The translations under genes were made by a program, and so were the position numbers. Positions 39,090-47,203 of a DNA stretch of 64,000 nt are shown piece by piece (the first letter of the stretch is position 1; every line of letters begins with the position of its first letter). The stretch lies in NCBI GenBank assembly GCA_963817335.1, contig CAWFNX010000005.1:1550001-1614000 (forward strand). The letters are read 5' to 3'. This stretch comes from AV40 sp963817335 (lineage in GTDB: Bacteria; Verrucomicrobiota; Verrucomicrobiia; Chthoniobacterales; UBA10450). The notes under the pieces were generated by a model that searched no databases, was not told the origin of the DNA, and saw nothing but the letters and a program-made list of their open reading frames with translations.

Positions 39090-40416
39090 TTTCGTCTGCT
39101 CTCGACGGCGCCAGAATCGCGTCGCGCATGCCGTGGACGAATTTTTTGTCGGCGGGAACGATCGTGGCCAGCGCGCCGCGCAGTTTCACTTTGTCCTGCT
39201 CGACAAAATAATACGGGCAAAGCCGGACCCGGCCTTTCATTGTTTTCAATTCGCTCGAATCGGAATCCCAGTAGCGATGTTCAAGTAAACGGCCTTTGTG
39301 AAAACGCTGCATGATTGTCGGCGACGAATCGAAAGTGGTCAGCGCGTTATCGATTCGCTTTTCCCATTCAGCATGGGCGAGATCGGACCCGAGTGAAACT
39401 CCGCGGCTGCCCCAGCCGAGAGGCGAGAATCCGCTCACTTTCAAGAGCAGATCGCGATCTCTTTGGCTGAACTTGGCCGCTTCGTGCCAATCGTGAATTT
39501 CCAAACGCGGAATGACCGCGTGCTGCGGCAACGGGGTTGGATCAAGCAGCCAGGAGTAGGGAATCACTTTTTGGAGCTGCACAAAATATTTTTCACCGAG
39601 CTCGCGCCGCCAAAATTCATGAAGCGGCTTGAGCCAGAACAGTGCGAACCACATTTTCTCTTCGAGAAACGGTTTGATCGGCGGCGTGATCGTGACCTGG
39701 CCTTCGGCATTCGCGCGCAGCAGATTTTCGATTTCGGGAATGTTCGGCAGATCGAACAGCTCGAAGAACCGATAAACGGCGCGGCCGGGTTGTGGCTCGT
39801 AGTTCTCCGCGGGAGCTACTCGCCAACTTGAAGTTGAGGGTTGAGAGTTGAGAGTTGAGCGTTGGTTTAATTTTGCGGCGACCCATTCCATCTCCGGGCG
39901 ATAAGTTGCGGCTTCCTGCGAAATTACGATGTCGCCGCCGTTCGGCAGCACGCTTTGAAAGCCGTCCAGCATTCCCTCTGGACCGCCGATGACTTCACTA
40001 TCGAATTTCGAGTAAGTTTGGTTCAGCCAGCCGGTCAGACCGATCCCGCCGGGGACCGAATCAACTTCCGCGATGATGTAACCCTCGTCGGTGAGAATGA
40101 GATCCGGGCGAATGACTCGTGGAAGATCGTCACGAATCTCTTTGCGGCGAGAAAATTCGATCAGCTCCTTTGGTTTGCCGGCGTCGAGATAACGCGCCAC
40201 CCATTCCGGCTGTTTTCCTTTAACGCTGAGTTGATAAAGCTGATTGCAGGCGCGCTGAAAAACGAACAGCCGATGACCAAGCTGCTCGAGGTCGGTCAGA
40301 AATTTCTTGTCGATCGGAAACGCGTCCGGCGAAAGCAGCCAATCCTTTTCGGCAAAGAGGCCTTCCTTCGGGAATGACCCGCGGATTGTTTCGAGTTTAT
40401 CGTCTTGCGCAAGCAC
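39079..40416 (-). CDS. Conserved-looking protein, possibly ATP-grasp-like
   Basis: The start is taken as GTG 40416 (VLAQDDKLETIRGSFPKEGL), because codons upstream fall in a dispersed TTGGACG repeat. The ~445-residue soluble protein has RPDLILTDEGYIIAEVDSVP, GGIGLTGWLNQTYSKF and KVSGFSPLGWGSRGVSLGSD. The pattern Glu-Val-Asp-x-x-Pro-Gly-Gly with a late glycine loop recalls circularly permuted ATP-grasp ligases (weak inference). An in-frame STLNSQPSTSSW insertion is encoded by GTTGAGAG repeats at 39833-39860. It marks the right flank of the integron. Confidence 0.6.
   Translation of the reverse strand: MLAQDDKLETIRGSFPKEGLFAEKDWLLSPDAFPIDKKFLTDLEQLGHRLFVFQRACNQLYQLSVKGKQPEWVARYLDAGKPKELIEFSRRKEIRDDLPRVIRPDLILTDEGYIIAEVDSVPGGIGLTGWLNQTYSKFDSEVIGGPEGMLDGFQSVLPNGGDIVISQEAATYRPEMEWVAAKLNQRSTLNSQPSTSSWRVAPAENYEPQPGRAVYRFFELFDLPNIPEIENLLRANAEGQVTITPPIKPFLEEKMWFALFWLKPLHEFWRRELGEKYFVQLQKVIPYSWLLDPTPLPQHAVIPRLEIHDWHEAAKFSQRDRDLLLKVSGFSPLGWGSRGVSLGSDLAHAEWEKRIDNALTTFDSSPTIMQRFHKGRLLEHRYWDSDSSELKTMKGRVRLCPYYFVEQDKVKLRGALATIVPADKKFVHGMRDAILAPSRADETKS
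39833..39860. repeat. GTTGAGAG heptamer repeats inside a gene
   Basis: TTGAGGGTTGAGAGTTGAGA continues for about four 7-bp units and stays in frame. The same words occur in the centres of attC20, 22, 26 and 30 and, in another form, at 40418-40456. Confidence 0.65.
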
Positions 40417-40417
40417 C

Positions 40418-40515
40418 AGAAGCAAACGTCCAACGTCCAACGCTCAACGTCCAACACCGAATTGTGGGGCGTCTCTGTGAGACGCCGGCTTGGCGGCTGA
40501 CACAGCCGCCCTACA
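40418..40515. repeat. CAACGTCCAACGCTC repeats and a twin-palindrome element
   Basis: 40424-40456 holds repeated CAACGTCCAACGCTCAACGT units. 40463-40515 is a GTGGGGCGTCTC...GCCGCCCTACAA twin-hairpin element. No gene lies here. The related word GTTGGACGTTGG occurs in frame inside the glycosyltransferase gene near 42115-42140. Confidence 0.6.
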
Positions 40516-40516
40516 A

Positions 40517-41122
40517 TTACCTGCCCGCGGCTATGCGTTTCAGCGCCAATTTCACCAGGTCCTCCGCCGATTTTGCCTGGCCTTGGACATCGCGAACTGC
40601 TTTATGGGCGTCGACCTGTTTGTAACCAAGCGCGATCAAGGCCAGCACCGCTTCGTTGGCTTGTTCCTCTTCGGCGGTCGGCGCATGCGCGGCCGTCGCC
40701 GCTTCCCACGCGGCCGCGACGCCGAGTTTGTCTTTTAATTCGAGAACGATTCGCTCGGCTGTCTTTTTCCCAAGGCCGCTGATCTTCGAGATCGCTCCGA
40801 TATCAGAATTCACCACCGCAGTTTTGAAGTTCGTCACGCTCATTCCGCTCAACACCGCGAGCGCGAGCTTCGGACCGATCCCGCTGACGTTGTTCACGAG
40901 CAGTCGAAACAAATCCCGCTCCGGGGCGGTCATGAAACCGTAAAGAATGTGAGCGTCTTCCCGAACGTTGAGATGAGTCAGGATCCGGATGGGTTGGCCA
41001 ACCGCGGGAAGTTTGTCGTAACTGGAAAGTGGAATGAAAACCTCGTAGCCGACGCCGTTCACGTCGACCGTCGCCTGGGTGGGTAGTGCGGCTACCAGTT
41101 TGCCATCTAAAAAAGTAATCAT
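40517..41122 (-). CDS. ruvA: Holliday junction helicase subunit RuvA
   Basis: The 201-residue protein opens MITFLDGKLVAALPTQATVD, the RuvA OB fold. Two helix-hairpin-helix DNA-binding motifs follow (LLVNNVSGIGPKLALAVLSG and ISKISGLGKKTAERIVLEL), then a flexible linker and a C-terminal RuvB-binding domain (ALIALGYKQVDAHKAVRDVQ). It binds Holliday junctions as a tetramer and recruits RuvB for branch migration. Neither ruvB nor ruvC is next to it. Confidence 0.95.
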   Translation of the reverse strand: MITFLDGKLVAALPTQATVDVNGVGYEVFIPLSSYDKLPAVGQPIRILTHLNVREDAHILYGFMTAPERDLFRLLVNNVSGIGPKLALAVLSGMSVTNFKTAVVNSDIGAISKISGLGKKTAERIVLELKDKLGVAAAWEAATAAHAPTAEEEQANEAVLALIALGYKQVDAHKAVRDVQGQAKSAEDLVKLALKRIAAGR

Positions 41123-41166
41123 CTTTGGATTTAACGATTCAACGATTTAGTGATTTAGCGAACGAA

Positions 41167-42678
41167 TCATTCACTTTTCAGCAACAGCGTCAGATCTACG
41201 CGTTTACCTTTAGGGATATTAAATCCAGAAGTAGAAAACCTTTTCCAAGCTTGTGGCGGATTGGGAAATGCGTCTTCCGCCATCTCACTCGGCAAAATCA
41301 CGAACCGCGCACCATCCTTTTGCATAAATCCGGCTGCGCCTTTTGACTTCAACGGCGTCATCCAGCCGTGGACGCTCGACCGAAAATACCAAACCAAACT
41401 TGGTTCCTGGAATTCAATCGCCCCGAATTCCATCTCCGGTTTCAAATCGACGCGCGCCTGCCGATAAAGTTGCGCTGCCGGAAAGAATCGAGCGGCGAAG
41501 GGCGCCGCGATTAATGCGAGCGCGAGATAAACACAGCCCATTACGATTGCGGCGGTTTTCAGAAAGCCTTCGCTTGCAACGTGCCGAGCGATGAGCAATG
41601 CGAGCAATGGAAATGCCGGCAAGGTGTAATGCGGCAGCTTGGTTTTAACGATCGTGAAAATCAAAAAAATGATTAATGCGCCGGTCAGAAGGTAGACGTC
41701 GATCTTATCATGATTTCGCCAAACATTTTTCAACGCTGACGGCAATTTGATCGACCAAGGAAAGAAACTGACAAAGACCGTCACGAAATAAAACGGCAAG
41801 AGAAAGATAGCGATTAACGAGTTGCCGCCATGCCCTTCCATTGCCGCGAAAGATCGGCCAATGACGTGCCGTCCGATTCCAATCCGCAAAAATTCCCCGT
41901 GCGTTTGGATGAGCGCCGGAATTCCCCAAAGCGCGACGATCGCCAGCATCAGCAAAATCCCGCGGACAAATTTGAATCGCGACGCGATTTCAATGTCGCG
42001 GTCAAAATATTTCATCGCAGCAACAGTCAATAGCGGCGTCCACGCGATCGGTCCTTTTGCGAGAAAACCTAGCGCCAACGACAAATAGAACGTCAGCCAC
42101 CAAACCCATTGAGTGTTGGACGTTGGACGTTGGGCGTCGGTCGTATTCTTCTCTTGCAGCAGCTCCCATCCCGCCCAATGCGCTGATGTCATAAACAAAA
42201 CCAGCCACATGTCCGCGACGGCGGCTTTCGCGTGAAGAAAAGTTTGCAGCGACAACGTGAAAATAATCGCCGCCCTGCCCGCAATGCTCCGCATAGCGAT
42301 GCAGGCGGGCCACCAACCAGCGCGTTCGCCGCCGATTTGTCGTCCCCAAGCGAGAATCGACACCGCGACCAGTGCGGCGGCGATCGCGGACGGAAAACGC
42401 GCTGCGAAATCATTCTCGCCGAAAACCTTGTAGCTCGCGATTTGGGCCCAGTAGGTGAGGGGCGGCTTGTCGAGTCGCAGCTGGTTGTTGAAATGGGGAA
42501 CGATGTAATCGCCGCGCTCAATCATTTCCCGCGACGCTTCAGCAAAGCGCGGCTCGTCGCGATCGATCAACGGAACGCTCCACGTCCCGATGAGGTGAAA
42601 TGCAACGCAGGCGAAAAAGAAAAGGAGAGTGACCAGTGACGAGCGACCAGTGACGAGCGGGCGGTTTGCCGCATCCAT
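41167..42678 (-). CDS. Membrane glycosyltransferase of the ArnT/PMT (GT39/83) type
   Basis: The 503-residue protein has about eleven helices. The first periplasmic loop has the family motif PLIDRDEPRFAEASREMIER, with the catalytic Asp-Glu pair, and HFNNQLRLDKPPLTYW. ArnT-like enzymes move a sugar from a lipid carrier to lipid A or proteins at the outer face of the inner membrane. Two repeat-derived stretches are seen: the N-terminal RPLVTGRSSLVT and an internal KNTTDAQRPTSNTQW, encoded by TTGGACGTTGG-type repeats. Confidence 0.87.
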   Translation of the reverse strand: MDAANRPLVTGRSSLVTLLFFFACVAFHLIGTWSVPLIDRDEPRFAEASREMIERGDYIVPHFNNQLRLDKPPLTYWAQIASYKVFGENDFAARFPSAIAAALVAVSILAWGRQIGGERAGWWPACIAMRSIAGRAAIIFTLSLQTFLHAKAAVADMWLVLFMTSAHWAGWELLQEKNTTDAQRPTSNTQWVWWLTFYLSLALGFLAKGPIAWTPLLTVAAMKYFDRDIEIASRFKFVRGILLMLAIVALWGIPALIQTHGEFLRIGIGRHVIGRSFAAMEGHGGNSLIAIFLLPFYFVTVFVSFFPWSIKLPSALKNVWRNHDKIDVYLLTGALIIFLIFTIVKTKLPHYTLPAFPLLALLIARHVASEGFLKTAAIVMGCVYLALALIAAPFAARFFPAAQLYRQARVDLKPEMEFGAIEFQEPSLVWYFRSSVHGWMTPLKSKGAAGFMQKDGARFVILPSEMAEDAFPNPPQAWKRFSTSGFNIPKGKRVDLTLLLKSE

Positions 42679-42748
42679 ACGTTTCAGGGTTCACTGATCA
42701 CTGTTCACGTGGCGTTTTACCAGCTATTACTTTCTCATTCTGCAATCT

Positions 42749-43369
42749 GTGAAGCAACGCGCTCTTTTCTATTGGACGCTTGGCATTGTAATCGCGGCGG
42801 TCGCGATCGCATTGTCATTTTATTGGGACCAATCGGTTGTCGCGTTCATGGCGAACCATCAAAGCCCTGGACTACGGAATTTGATGCGCAATGTGAGCCG
42901 GTTCGGCGATTGGCCTGAGCATTTTCTGGTCGGTCTCGCTCTTGTTTCGATCGCCCGCTGGCGGCGCGACAAAAAATGGGTGCGGATTTTTCTGTCGATG
43001 TTGATCGCGCTCTCGATTGCCGGATTGGCTGGGCGCGCGATTAAGGTCACGACCGGTCGCGCGCGTCCGTCGGTCAAATCTGAGCAAATGTGGAACGGTC
43101 CGCGATGGAGTGATTCGAAATATCATTCATTTCCATCCGGGCATGTGGATGCGTCGCTTGGATTCTTTGCCATCCTTTTACTGGCAAGCTGGCGCATCGG
43201 TCTGCCTTGTCTCGCGATCCCGATCGTCATCGGTTTTTCGCGGATCTATCTCGGCGCGCATTATTTATCGGATGTGGTGTGCGCAGCGGTGCTCGGAATC
43301 GTGAGCGCAATTGTCGTAGCGAAACTTATCGAACCGCGTCTCGAGAGACCGGTCGCGAGGCGAAACTAG
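42749..43369 (+). CDS. PAP2-family phosphatase
   Basis: The 206-residue membrane protein (GTG start) has all three phosphatase motifs: KVTTGRARP (KxxxxxxRP), FPSGHVDAS (PSGH) and SRIYLGAHYLSDV (SRxxxxxHxxxD). These enzymes dephosphorylate lipid phosphates such as undecaprenyl pyrophosphate or phosphatidic acid at the periplasmic face. The TAG stop sits at the edge of a GTAGCGG repeat. Confidence 0.9.
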   Translation: MKQRALFYWTLGIVIAAVAIALSFYWDQSVVAFMANHQSPGLRNLMRNVSRFGDWPEHFLVGLALVSIARWRRDKKWVRIFLSMLIALSIAGLAGRAIKVTTGRARPSVKSEQMWNGPRWSDSKYHSFPSGHVDASLGFFAILLLASWRIGLPCLAIPIVIGFSRIYLGAHYLSDVVCAAVLGIVSAIVVAKLIEPRLERPVARRN

Positions 43370-43440
43370 GTAGCGGCGGTTCACCGAACCGCCAAAATGC
43401 CAGTCCGGCTCGGACCGATTGAGGTCAATCGCCTCTACCT
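43368..43440. repeat. Twin-palindrome intergenic repeat (GTAGCGG family)
   Basis: GGTAGCGGCGGTTCACCG is followed by AACCGCC, and the element ends GATTGAGGTCAATCGCCTC then TACC. It begins the ~320 bp gene-free stretch before tRNA-Ser. That stretch also holds hexamer repeats (GAGCAA, 43496-43522) and a partial copy of the tRNA 3' end (43527-43543). Confidence 0.65.
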
Positions 43441-43495
43441 GTGCCCAATCAACCTGCTTTCCAAGTTTCGCGAGGCGCAAAGTTTCCGCAAAACA

Positions 43496-43522
43496 GAGTA
43501 AGAGCAAGAGCAAGAGCAAGAG
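43496..43522. repeat. AAGAGC hexamer tandem repeat
   Basis: GAGTAAGAGCAAGAGCAAGA repeats four times. The complementary form (CTCTTGCTCTTACTCTTGC) is at 63015-63042, so it is another genome-wide short repeat. Confidence 0.65.
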
Positions 43523-43692
43523 TGTGGCGGAGGGGGTGGGATTATCCAACGCTGCGCTTTGGCTCTGGAGCGAGAGCTTCGCTTTTGACCCTGCGCTGTC
43601 GCGTCCCGCCAGTCGAACGGCGTTCGAATCTTCATTTTGCTCAGGCGAAAAGCCTTTGTCGAACAAAGCTTACCTCAACACGATGGGCAGCG

Positions 43693-43777
43693 CGGAGGGG
43701 GTGAGATTCGAACTCACGAGACCTTTCGGTCTTCCGGTTTTCAAGACCGGCGCATTCAACCGCTCTGCCACCCCTCC
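43693..43777 (-). tRNA. tRNA-Ser (anticodon UGA)
   Basis: The acceptor arm GGAGGGG (43771-43777) pairs with CCCCTCC (43694-43700), with discriminator G at 43693. The anticodon loop CTTGAAAAC gives TGA. A variable arm (GACCGAAAGGTC) and T arm GTGAGTTCGAATCTCAC are present. It is 85 nt with no encoded CCA. Confidence 0.95.
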
Positions 43778-43840
43778 AAGAAAGTGACGCGTGACCGGTG
43801 ACGAGTGACAAGTCTGCCATCGCTTCGGCCAGTGGCAACT

Positions 43841-43889
43841 GTAGCGGCGCTTTGCGAGCGCCGACTCTCCAATCAGACCGCCGCTACAG
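43841..43889. repeat. Twin-palindrome intergenic repeat
   Basis: GTAGCGGCGCTTTGCGAGCG with CCGACTCTCC, ending CAGACCGCCGCTACAG. Related elements are at 48568-48625 and 47093-47160. Confidence 0.6.
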
Positions 43890-43934
43890 AGAGAATGTGC
43901 TCGACATTATACATGTTCAGATGAACATTCTCGC

Positions 43935-45071
43935 ATGGCGAAGCGGAAATTCGTCCCGGTGATTGAGGAAACGCCTCAGAGTCGCGAGGCAATTCATGGC
44001 CGCGGCGCTTCCTGGAGCCCGGCGAACCGGTTCGAAAAGTTTCATGTCGATCTGACCGATACCGATGTTGTTGACGACGATCCGGACGCGGACCCGCCTT
44101 CGCTCGGCTTCGGCGCGGCAAGAGAGAAGCCTCGGCGAGAAACGCAATATTTCCGCGACGCGACTAAAACGATCGTCGCCCGCAATCAGAGTCCCGACGT
44201 TGGTTTCGAAGTAAGTATCAATCCGTATCGCGGTTGCGAGCACGGTTGCATTTATTGTTTTGCGCGGCCGACCCATGAGTATCTCGGATTTTCCGCCGGG
44301 CTCGATTTCGAGTCGCGGATCATGGTGAAACCCGACGCGCCGCGCTTGCTCGAAGCCGAGCTCTTATCGCCGAAGTGGAAGCCGCAGTTCCTGATGATGA
44401 GCGGCGTGACCGACTGTTATCAGCCGATCGAGCGGAAATTGAAAATCACCCGCGGATGTTTGGAAGTTCTGGCAAAGTTCCGGAATCCGGTTGGTATTCT
44501 GACCAAGAACCGGCTCGTCACCCGCGACATCGACATTCTGTCCGATCTGGCGCGTGATCGTTGCGCTGTTGTGAATCTTTCGGTGACCTCGCTCGATCCA
44601 AAATTGCAGCAAATTCTCGAGCCCCGAACTTCCGCGCCGGCCGCGCGTTTAGATGCCGTTTCGCAATTGCGCGCAGCCGGAATTCCGGTCGGCGTGATGG
44701 TCGCGCCGGTGATTCCCGGGATTAACGATCACGAGATTCCGGGCATCGTCGCAGCGTGTGCAAAGGCGGGCGCGCAATTCGCAGGGCATGTGCTGTTGCG
44801 GCTGCCATGGGCGGTCGCGCCGCTGTTTGAACATTGGTTGGACGAACATTTTCCGGAACGGAAAGCCAAGGTCCTTGATCGGCTTCGGGCCAGTCGGGGT
44901 GGAAAGCTTTACGATTCGCGCTGGCGCAAACGACAGATCGGCGAAGGAGCTTTCGCGGAACAAATTGGAAACATGTTCGAAGTCGCCTGCCGCCGCGCTG
45001 GTTTCGGCGAACGACCAAAACTTTCCACGGCCGCGTTTTGCCGGCCTAACGAGCAGATGAATTTATGGTAG
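43935..45071 (+). CDS. PA0069-family radical SAM protein
   Basis: The 378-residue protein binds a [4Fe-4S] cluster through GCEHGCIYCFARPTHEY (CxxxCxxC, residues ~95-111), with the PTHEY extension typical of the SplB-like PA0069/Rv2578c group. FLMMSGVTDCYQPIE and GILTKNRLVTRDIDIL are family blocks. The substrate is unknown. Residues ~53-62 (ADPPSLGFGAAREK) come from a dispersed palindromic repeat inserted in frame (44093-44119). The TAG stop is the first part of another repeat (45068-45120). Confidence 0.87.
   Translation: MAKRKFVPVIEETPQSREAIHGRGASWSPANRFEKFHVDLTDTDVVDDDPDADPPSLGFGAAREKPRRETQYFRDATKTIVARNQSPDVGFEVSINPYRGCEHGCIYCFARPTHEYLGFSAGLDFESRIMVKPDAPRLLEAELLSPKWKPQFLMMSGVTDCYQPIERKLKITRGCLEVLAKFRNPVGILTKNRLVTRDIDILSDLARDRCAVVNLSVTSLDPKLQQILEPRTSAPAARLDAVSQLRAAGIPVGVMVAPVIPGINDHEIPGIVAACAKAGAQFAGHVLLRLPWAVAPLFEHWLDEHFPERKAKVLDRLRASRGGKLYDSRWRKRQIGEGAFAEQIGNMFEVACRRAGFGERPKLSTAAFCRPNEQMNLW
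44093..44119. repeat. Palindromic repeat inserted inside the radical SAM gene
   Basis: CCCGCCTTCGCTCGGCTTCG then GCGCGGC, matching the core in the EamA gene (2524-2553) in the same protein frame (PPSLGFG). Confidence 0.65.
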
Positions 45072-45120
45072 GGACAACGCGCTGCGCTGTCCGCGGACGC
45101 CGCAGCGCGGCGTCCCTACC
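45068..45120. repeat. Twin-palindrome repeat whose ends form both flanking stop codons
   Basis: It runs from GTAGGGACAACGCG to GCGTCCCTACC. TAG at 45069-45071 ends the radical SAM gene. On the other strand TAG at 45116-45118 ends the transporter gene. Confidence 0.7.
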
Positions 45121-46423
45121 TTTTCGCCAGCGAAACTTTTCCCAGGATCGACAGCATCAGCGAGCCGCCGATTAATCCGAACGGGGCCATGAAATAAAAA
45201 TACCAGTCCCAGCTCCGATCGAGCAGGTGGCCGAGCAATAATCCGGCAAGGCTTCCGCCAAAGTATTGAAACGAATCGATCACGCCGGAAGCAAATCCGG
45301 CCATCTTCGCGCCTCCGATATCCATCGCCGCGGCCGTGCCGAGAATCGAGTGGGTCGAATTTGCGGTGAGTGAAATCAGAACAAGAAAAAAGATCGCCGC
45401 GTTAGCCGAATGGAACTGCGCTGCGGCAAGGATGATCACTGTTTCGATCAAATACAGTGCGGATGCGACCGGCGCTCTGCGACCGCGGAAAACTTTGTCC
45501 GAGATAACGCCCGAAATAAGCGAACCGGCAGAGGCGACTATGGGGATAGCCGCACCGAGTAGTTGGAATTCCGTGGATTGAAAATCGACGTGATGTACTT
45601 CCAGCATGAAGCGCGGAAACCATTGGTCGATGCCCTGCCGTACAGCTCCGGTGCAGGCATAGGCGCACGCGATAATCCAGACCACCGGATTGGTGACAAT
45701 AATCTTGAAAACGTCCCACACCCGGGCTTGCACCTGACCGCCGGTTTCTTCTTGTGGATTAACCGAAGGAAATCCGGCGCCTTCGGGTGCGTCTTTCACA
45801 ATCAGCGCCATGCACGTGCCAATGACGAGCGCAATTCCAGCCGGGACCCAAAACAGCCAGCGCCAGTGCAACGGCGGAATCCGGATCATTCCCAAAAATA
45901 AGAAGCCACCCAACAATGCGGCACCGAGGTTGTTAATGCCGAACCGGCCGAGGTTGATCATGAAACCAAAGATGCCCGCGAAACTTCCGCGTTCGGTCGG
46001 ACGAAACCAGGCGGCATTGATTTTCACCATTCCCGGCGCGCCAAAGGACTGCATGTAACCGTCGATTCCGCGAATGACGACGAAAAGCCAAAGCAAACCC
46101 CAGAACGAAGCGACGCCGAATACAACATTCATCACGATCGTTCCGGCGGCGCCAATGAGCATCGCCCGTTTGCCGCCGAGACGGTCGGTCAAAAGCCCGT
46201 TGATGATTTGACCAAATGCATAAGCGAGCAACGCCGTGGTAATGATGTTTCCCATCTGCGCCTTGGTGAACCCGAACTCGCTACTGATCGCGCTGTTCGC
46301 CAGCGGCAAATTGTAGCGACACATGTAAAACGACGTGTAAAGCAACCCGACGAACGCCCAGTTGAGTCCGCGGCGTCGGCGAAATCCGGGCGGATGCTTA
46401 ACGAATACGGAATTGTCGGACAT
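45116..46423 (-). CDS. OPA-family MFS transporter (GlpT/UhpT-like)
   Basis: The 435-residue protein from ATG 46423 (MSDNSVFVKHPPGFRRRRGL) has twelve helices. The organophosphate:phosphate antiporter opening WAFVGLLYTSFYMCRYNLPL is present, along with GQIINGLLTDRLGGKRAM (MFS motif A). Later GSLISGVISDKVFRGRRAPV repeats the motif in the second half. It probably exchanges a phosphorylated metabolite for phosphate; the identity is open. An in-frame ATG at 46474 would add 17 residues without a helix. Confidence 0.87.
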   Translation of the reverse strand: MSDNSVFVKHPPGFRRRRGLNWAFVGLLYTSFYMCRYNLPLANSAISSEFGFTKAQMGNIITTALLAYAFGQIINGLLTDRLGGKRAMLIGAAGTIVMNVVFGVASFWGLLWLFVVIRGIDGYMQSFGAPGMVKINAAWFRPTERGSFAGIFGFMINLGRFGINNLGAALLGGFLFLGMIRIPPLHWRWLFWVPAGIALVIGTCMALIVKDAPEGAGFPSVNPQEETGGQVQARVWDVFKIIVTNPVVWIIACAYACTGAVRQGIDQWFPRFMLEVHHVDFQSTEFQLLGAAIPIVASAGSLISGVISDKVFRGRRAPVASALYLIETVIILAAAQFHSANAAIFFLVLISLTANSTHSILGTAAAMDIGGAKMAGFASGVIDSFQYFGGSLAGLLLGHLLDRSWDWYFYFMAPFGLIGGSLMLSILGKVSLAKR

Positions 46424-46481
46424 GACCCGCGGAGGATGCGCAGAAACTTTGCCGGGGCGCACGCCCAAAAACACTGAGGAG

Positions 46482-46556
46482 TGGTGCGCGATGCTGGTAT
46501 CGAACCAGCGACCCCTTGCGTGTGAAGCAAGTGCTCTACCACTGAGCTAATCGCGC
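46482..46556 (-). tRNA. tRNA-Val (anticodon CAC), CCA encoded
   Basis: The acceptor GCGCGAT (46550-46556) pairs with ATCGCGC. The anticodon arm CTTGC-TTCACAC-GCAAG gives CAC, and the T arm is GCTGGTTCGATACCAGC. The ACCA end is encoded (46482-46485). It is 75 nt, placed between the transporter and OsmC genes. Confidence 0.94.
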
Positions 46557-46635
46557 CTTTGGAAGTGATAAGTGACCAGTGATCAGTCACCAGTCAAGCC
46601 GCTTGCGCTTTGGAAGACGTGTTCTATTTAGAAAT

Positions 46636-47082
46636 ATGTCCGAACACAAAATGACCCTCAGCTGGAAACGCGGTGACGCGCCGTTCGAGTATCAGAAATA
46701 CCCCCGCAATCACACCTGGAAATTTGACGGCGGCCATGAAATGACCGCCTCCGCCGCGCCCGCATATCTCGGCGATCCGAAACAGGTTGATCCCGAAGAG
46801 GCATTCGTCGCCTCGCTTTCCGCCTGTCACATGCTCACATTTCTCGCGATCGCGTGCAAACAGAAGTTCGTGCTCGACGAATATGTCGATGACGCGGTCG
46901 GTCACATGGAGAAAAATGCCGAAGGCAGGCTCGCGATCACGAAAGTGATGTTAAAGCCGAAGCTGACCTGGTCCGGCGACAAAACCCCGAGCGCCGAAGA
47001 ACTCGACAAGATGCATCACCTGGCGCATGAACAATGTTTCATTGCCAACTCGGTGAAGACCGAAGTGACAGTCGAGAAGTAA
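46636..47082 (+). CDS. OsmC-family peroxide reductase-like protein
   Basis: The 148-residue protein from ATG 46636 (MSEHKMTLSWKRGDAPFEYQ) contains SLSACHMLTFLAIACKQK, which holds one catalytic Cys of the OsmC/Ohr fold. A second Cys lies in HEQCFIANSVKTEV near the C-terminus. OsmC proteins reduce organic peroxides in the cytoplasm as dimers. The YPRNHTWKFDGG N-terminus is a common OsmC subgroup feature. Confidence 0.88.
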   Translation: MSEHKMTLSWKRGDAPFEYQKYPRNHTWKFDGGHEMTASAAPAYLGDPKQVDPEEAFVASLSACHMLTFLAIACKQKFVLDEYVDDAVGHMEKNAEGRLAITKVMLKPKLTWSGDKTPSAEELDKMHHLAHEQCFIANSVKTEVTVEK

Positions 47083-47092
47083 ACAAGAAGTT

Positions 47093-47160
47093 GTAGCGGT
47101 GCTTGTTCTCAAGCACCGAACTAAATAAATAGTCGCTCGCCGCGGCGAGCGCCTCTACAA
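47093..47160. repeat. Twin-palindrome intergenic repeat
   Basis: GTAGCGGTGCTTGTTCTCAA and GCACC form one hairpin; GCTCGCCGCGGCGAGC forms the second. It ends CCTCTACAA. Confidence 0.6.
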
Positions 47161-47203
47161 CGGCTTTCGATCTGGTTAATCTGCGTTAATCTCTGAGCAC
47201 AAA

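Noticed and set aside
43935..45071. Spore photoproduct lyase as the identity of the radical SAM protein
   Set aside because: The PTHEY extension and overall blocks fit the PA0069/Rv2578c group, and nothing else here suggests sporulation.
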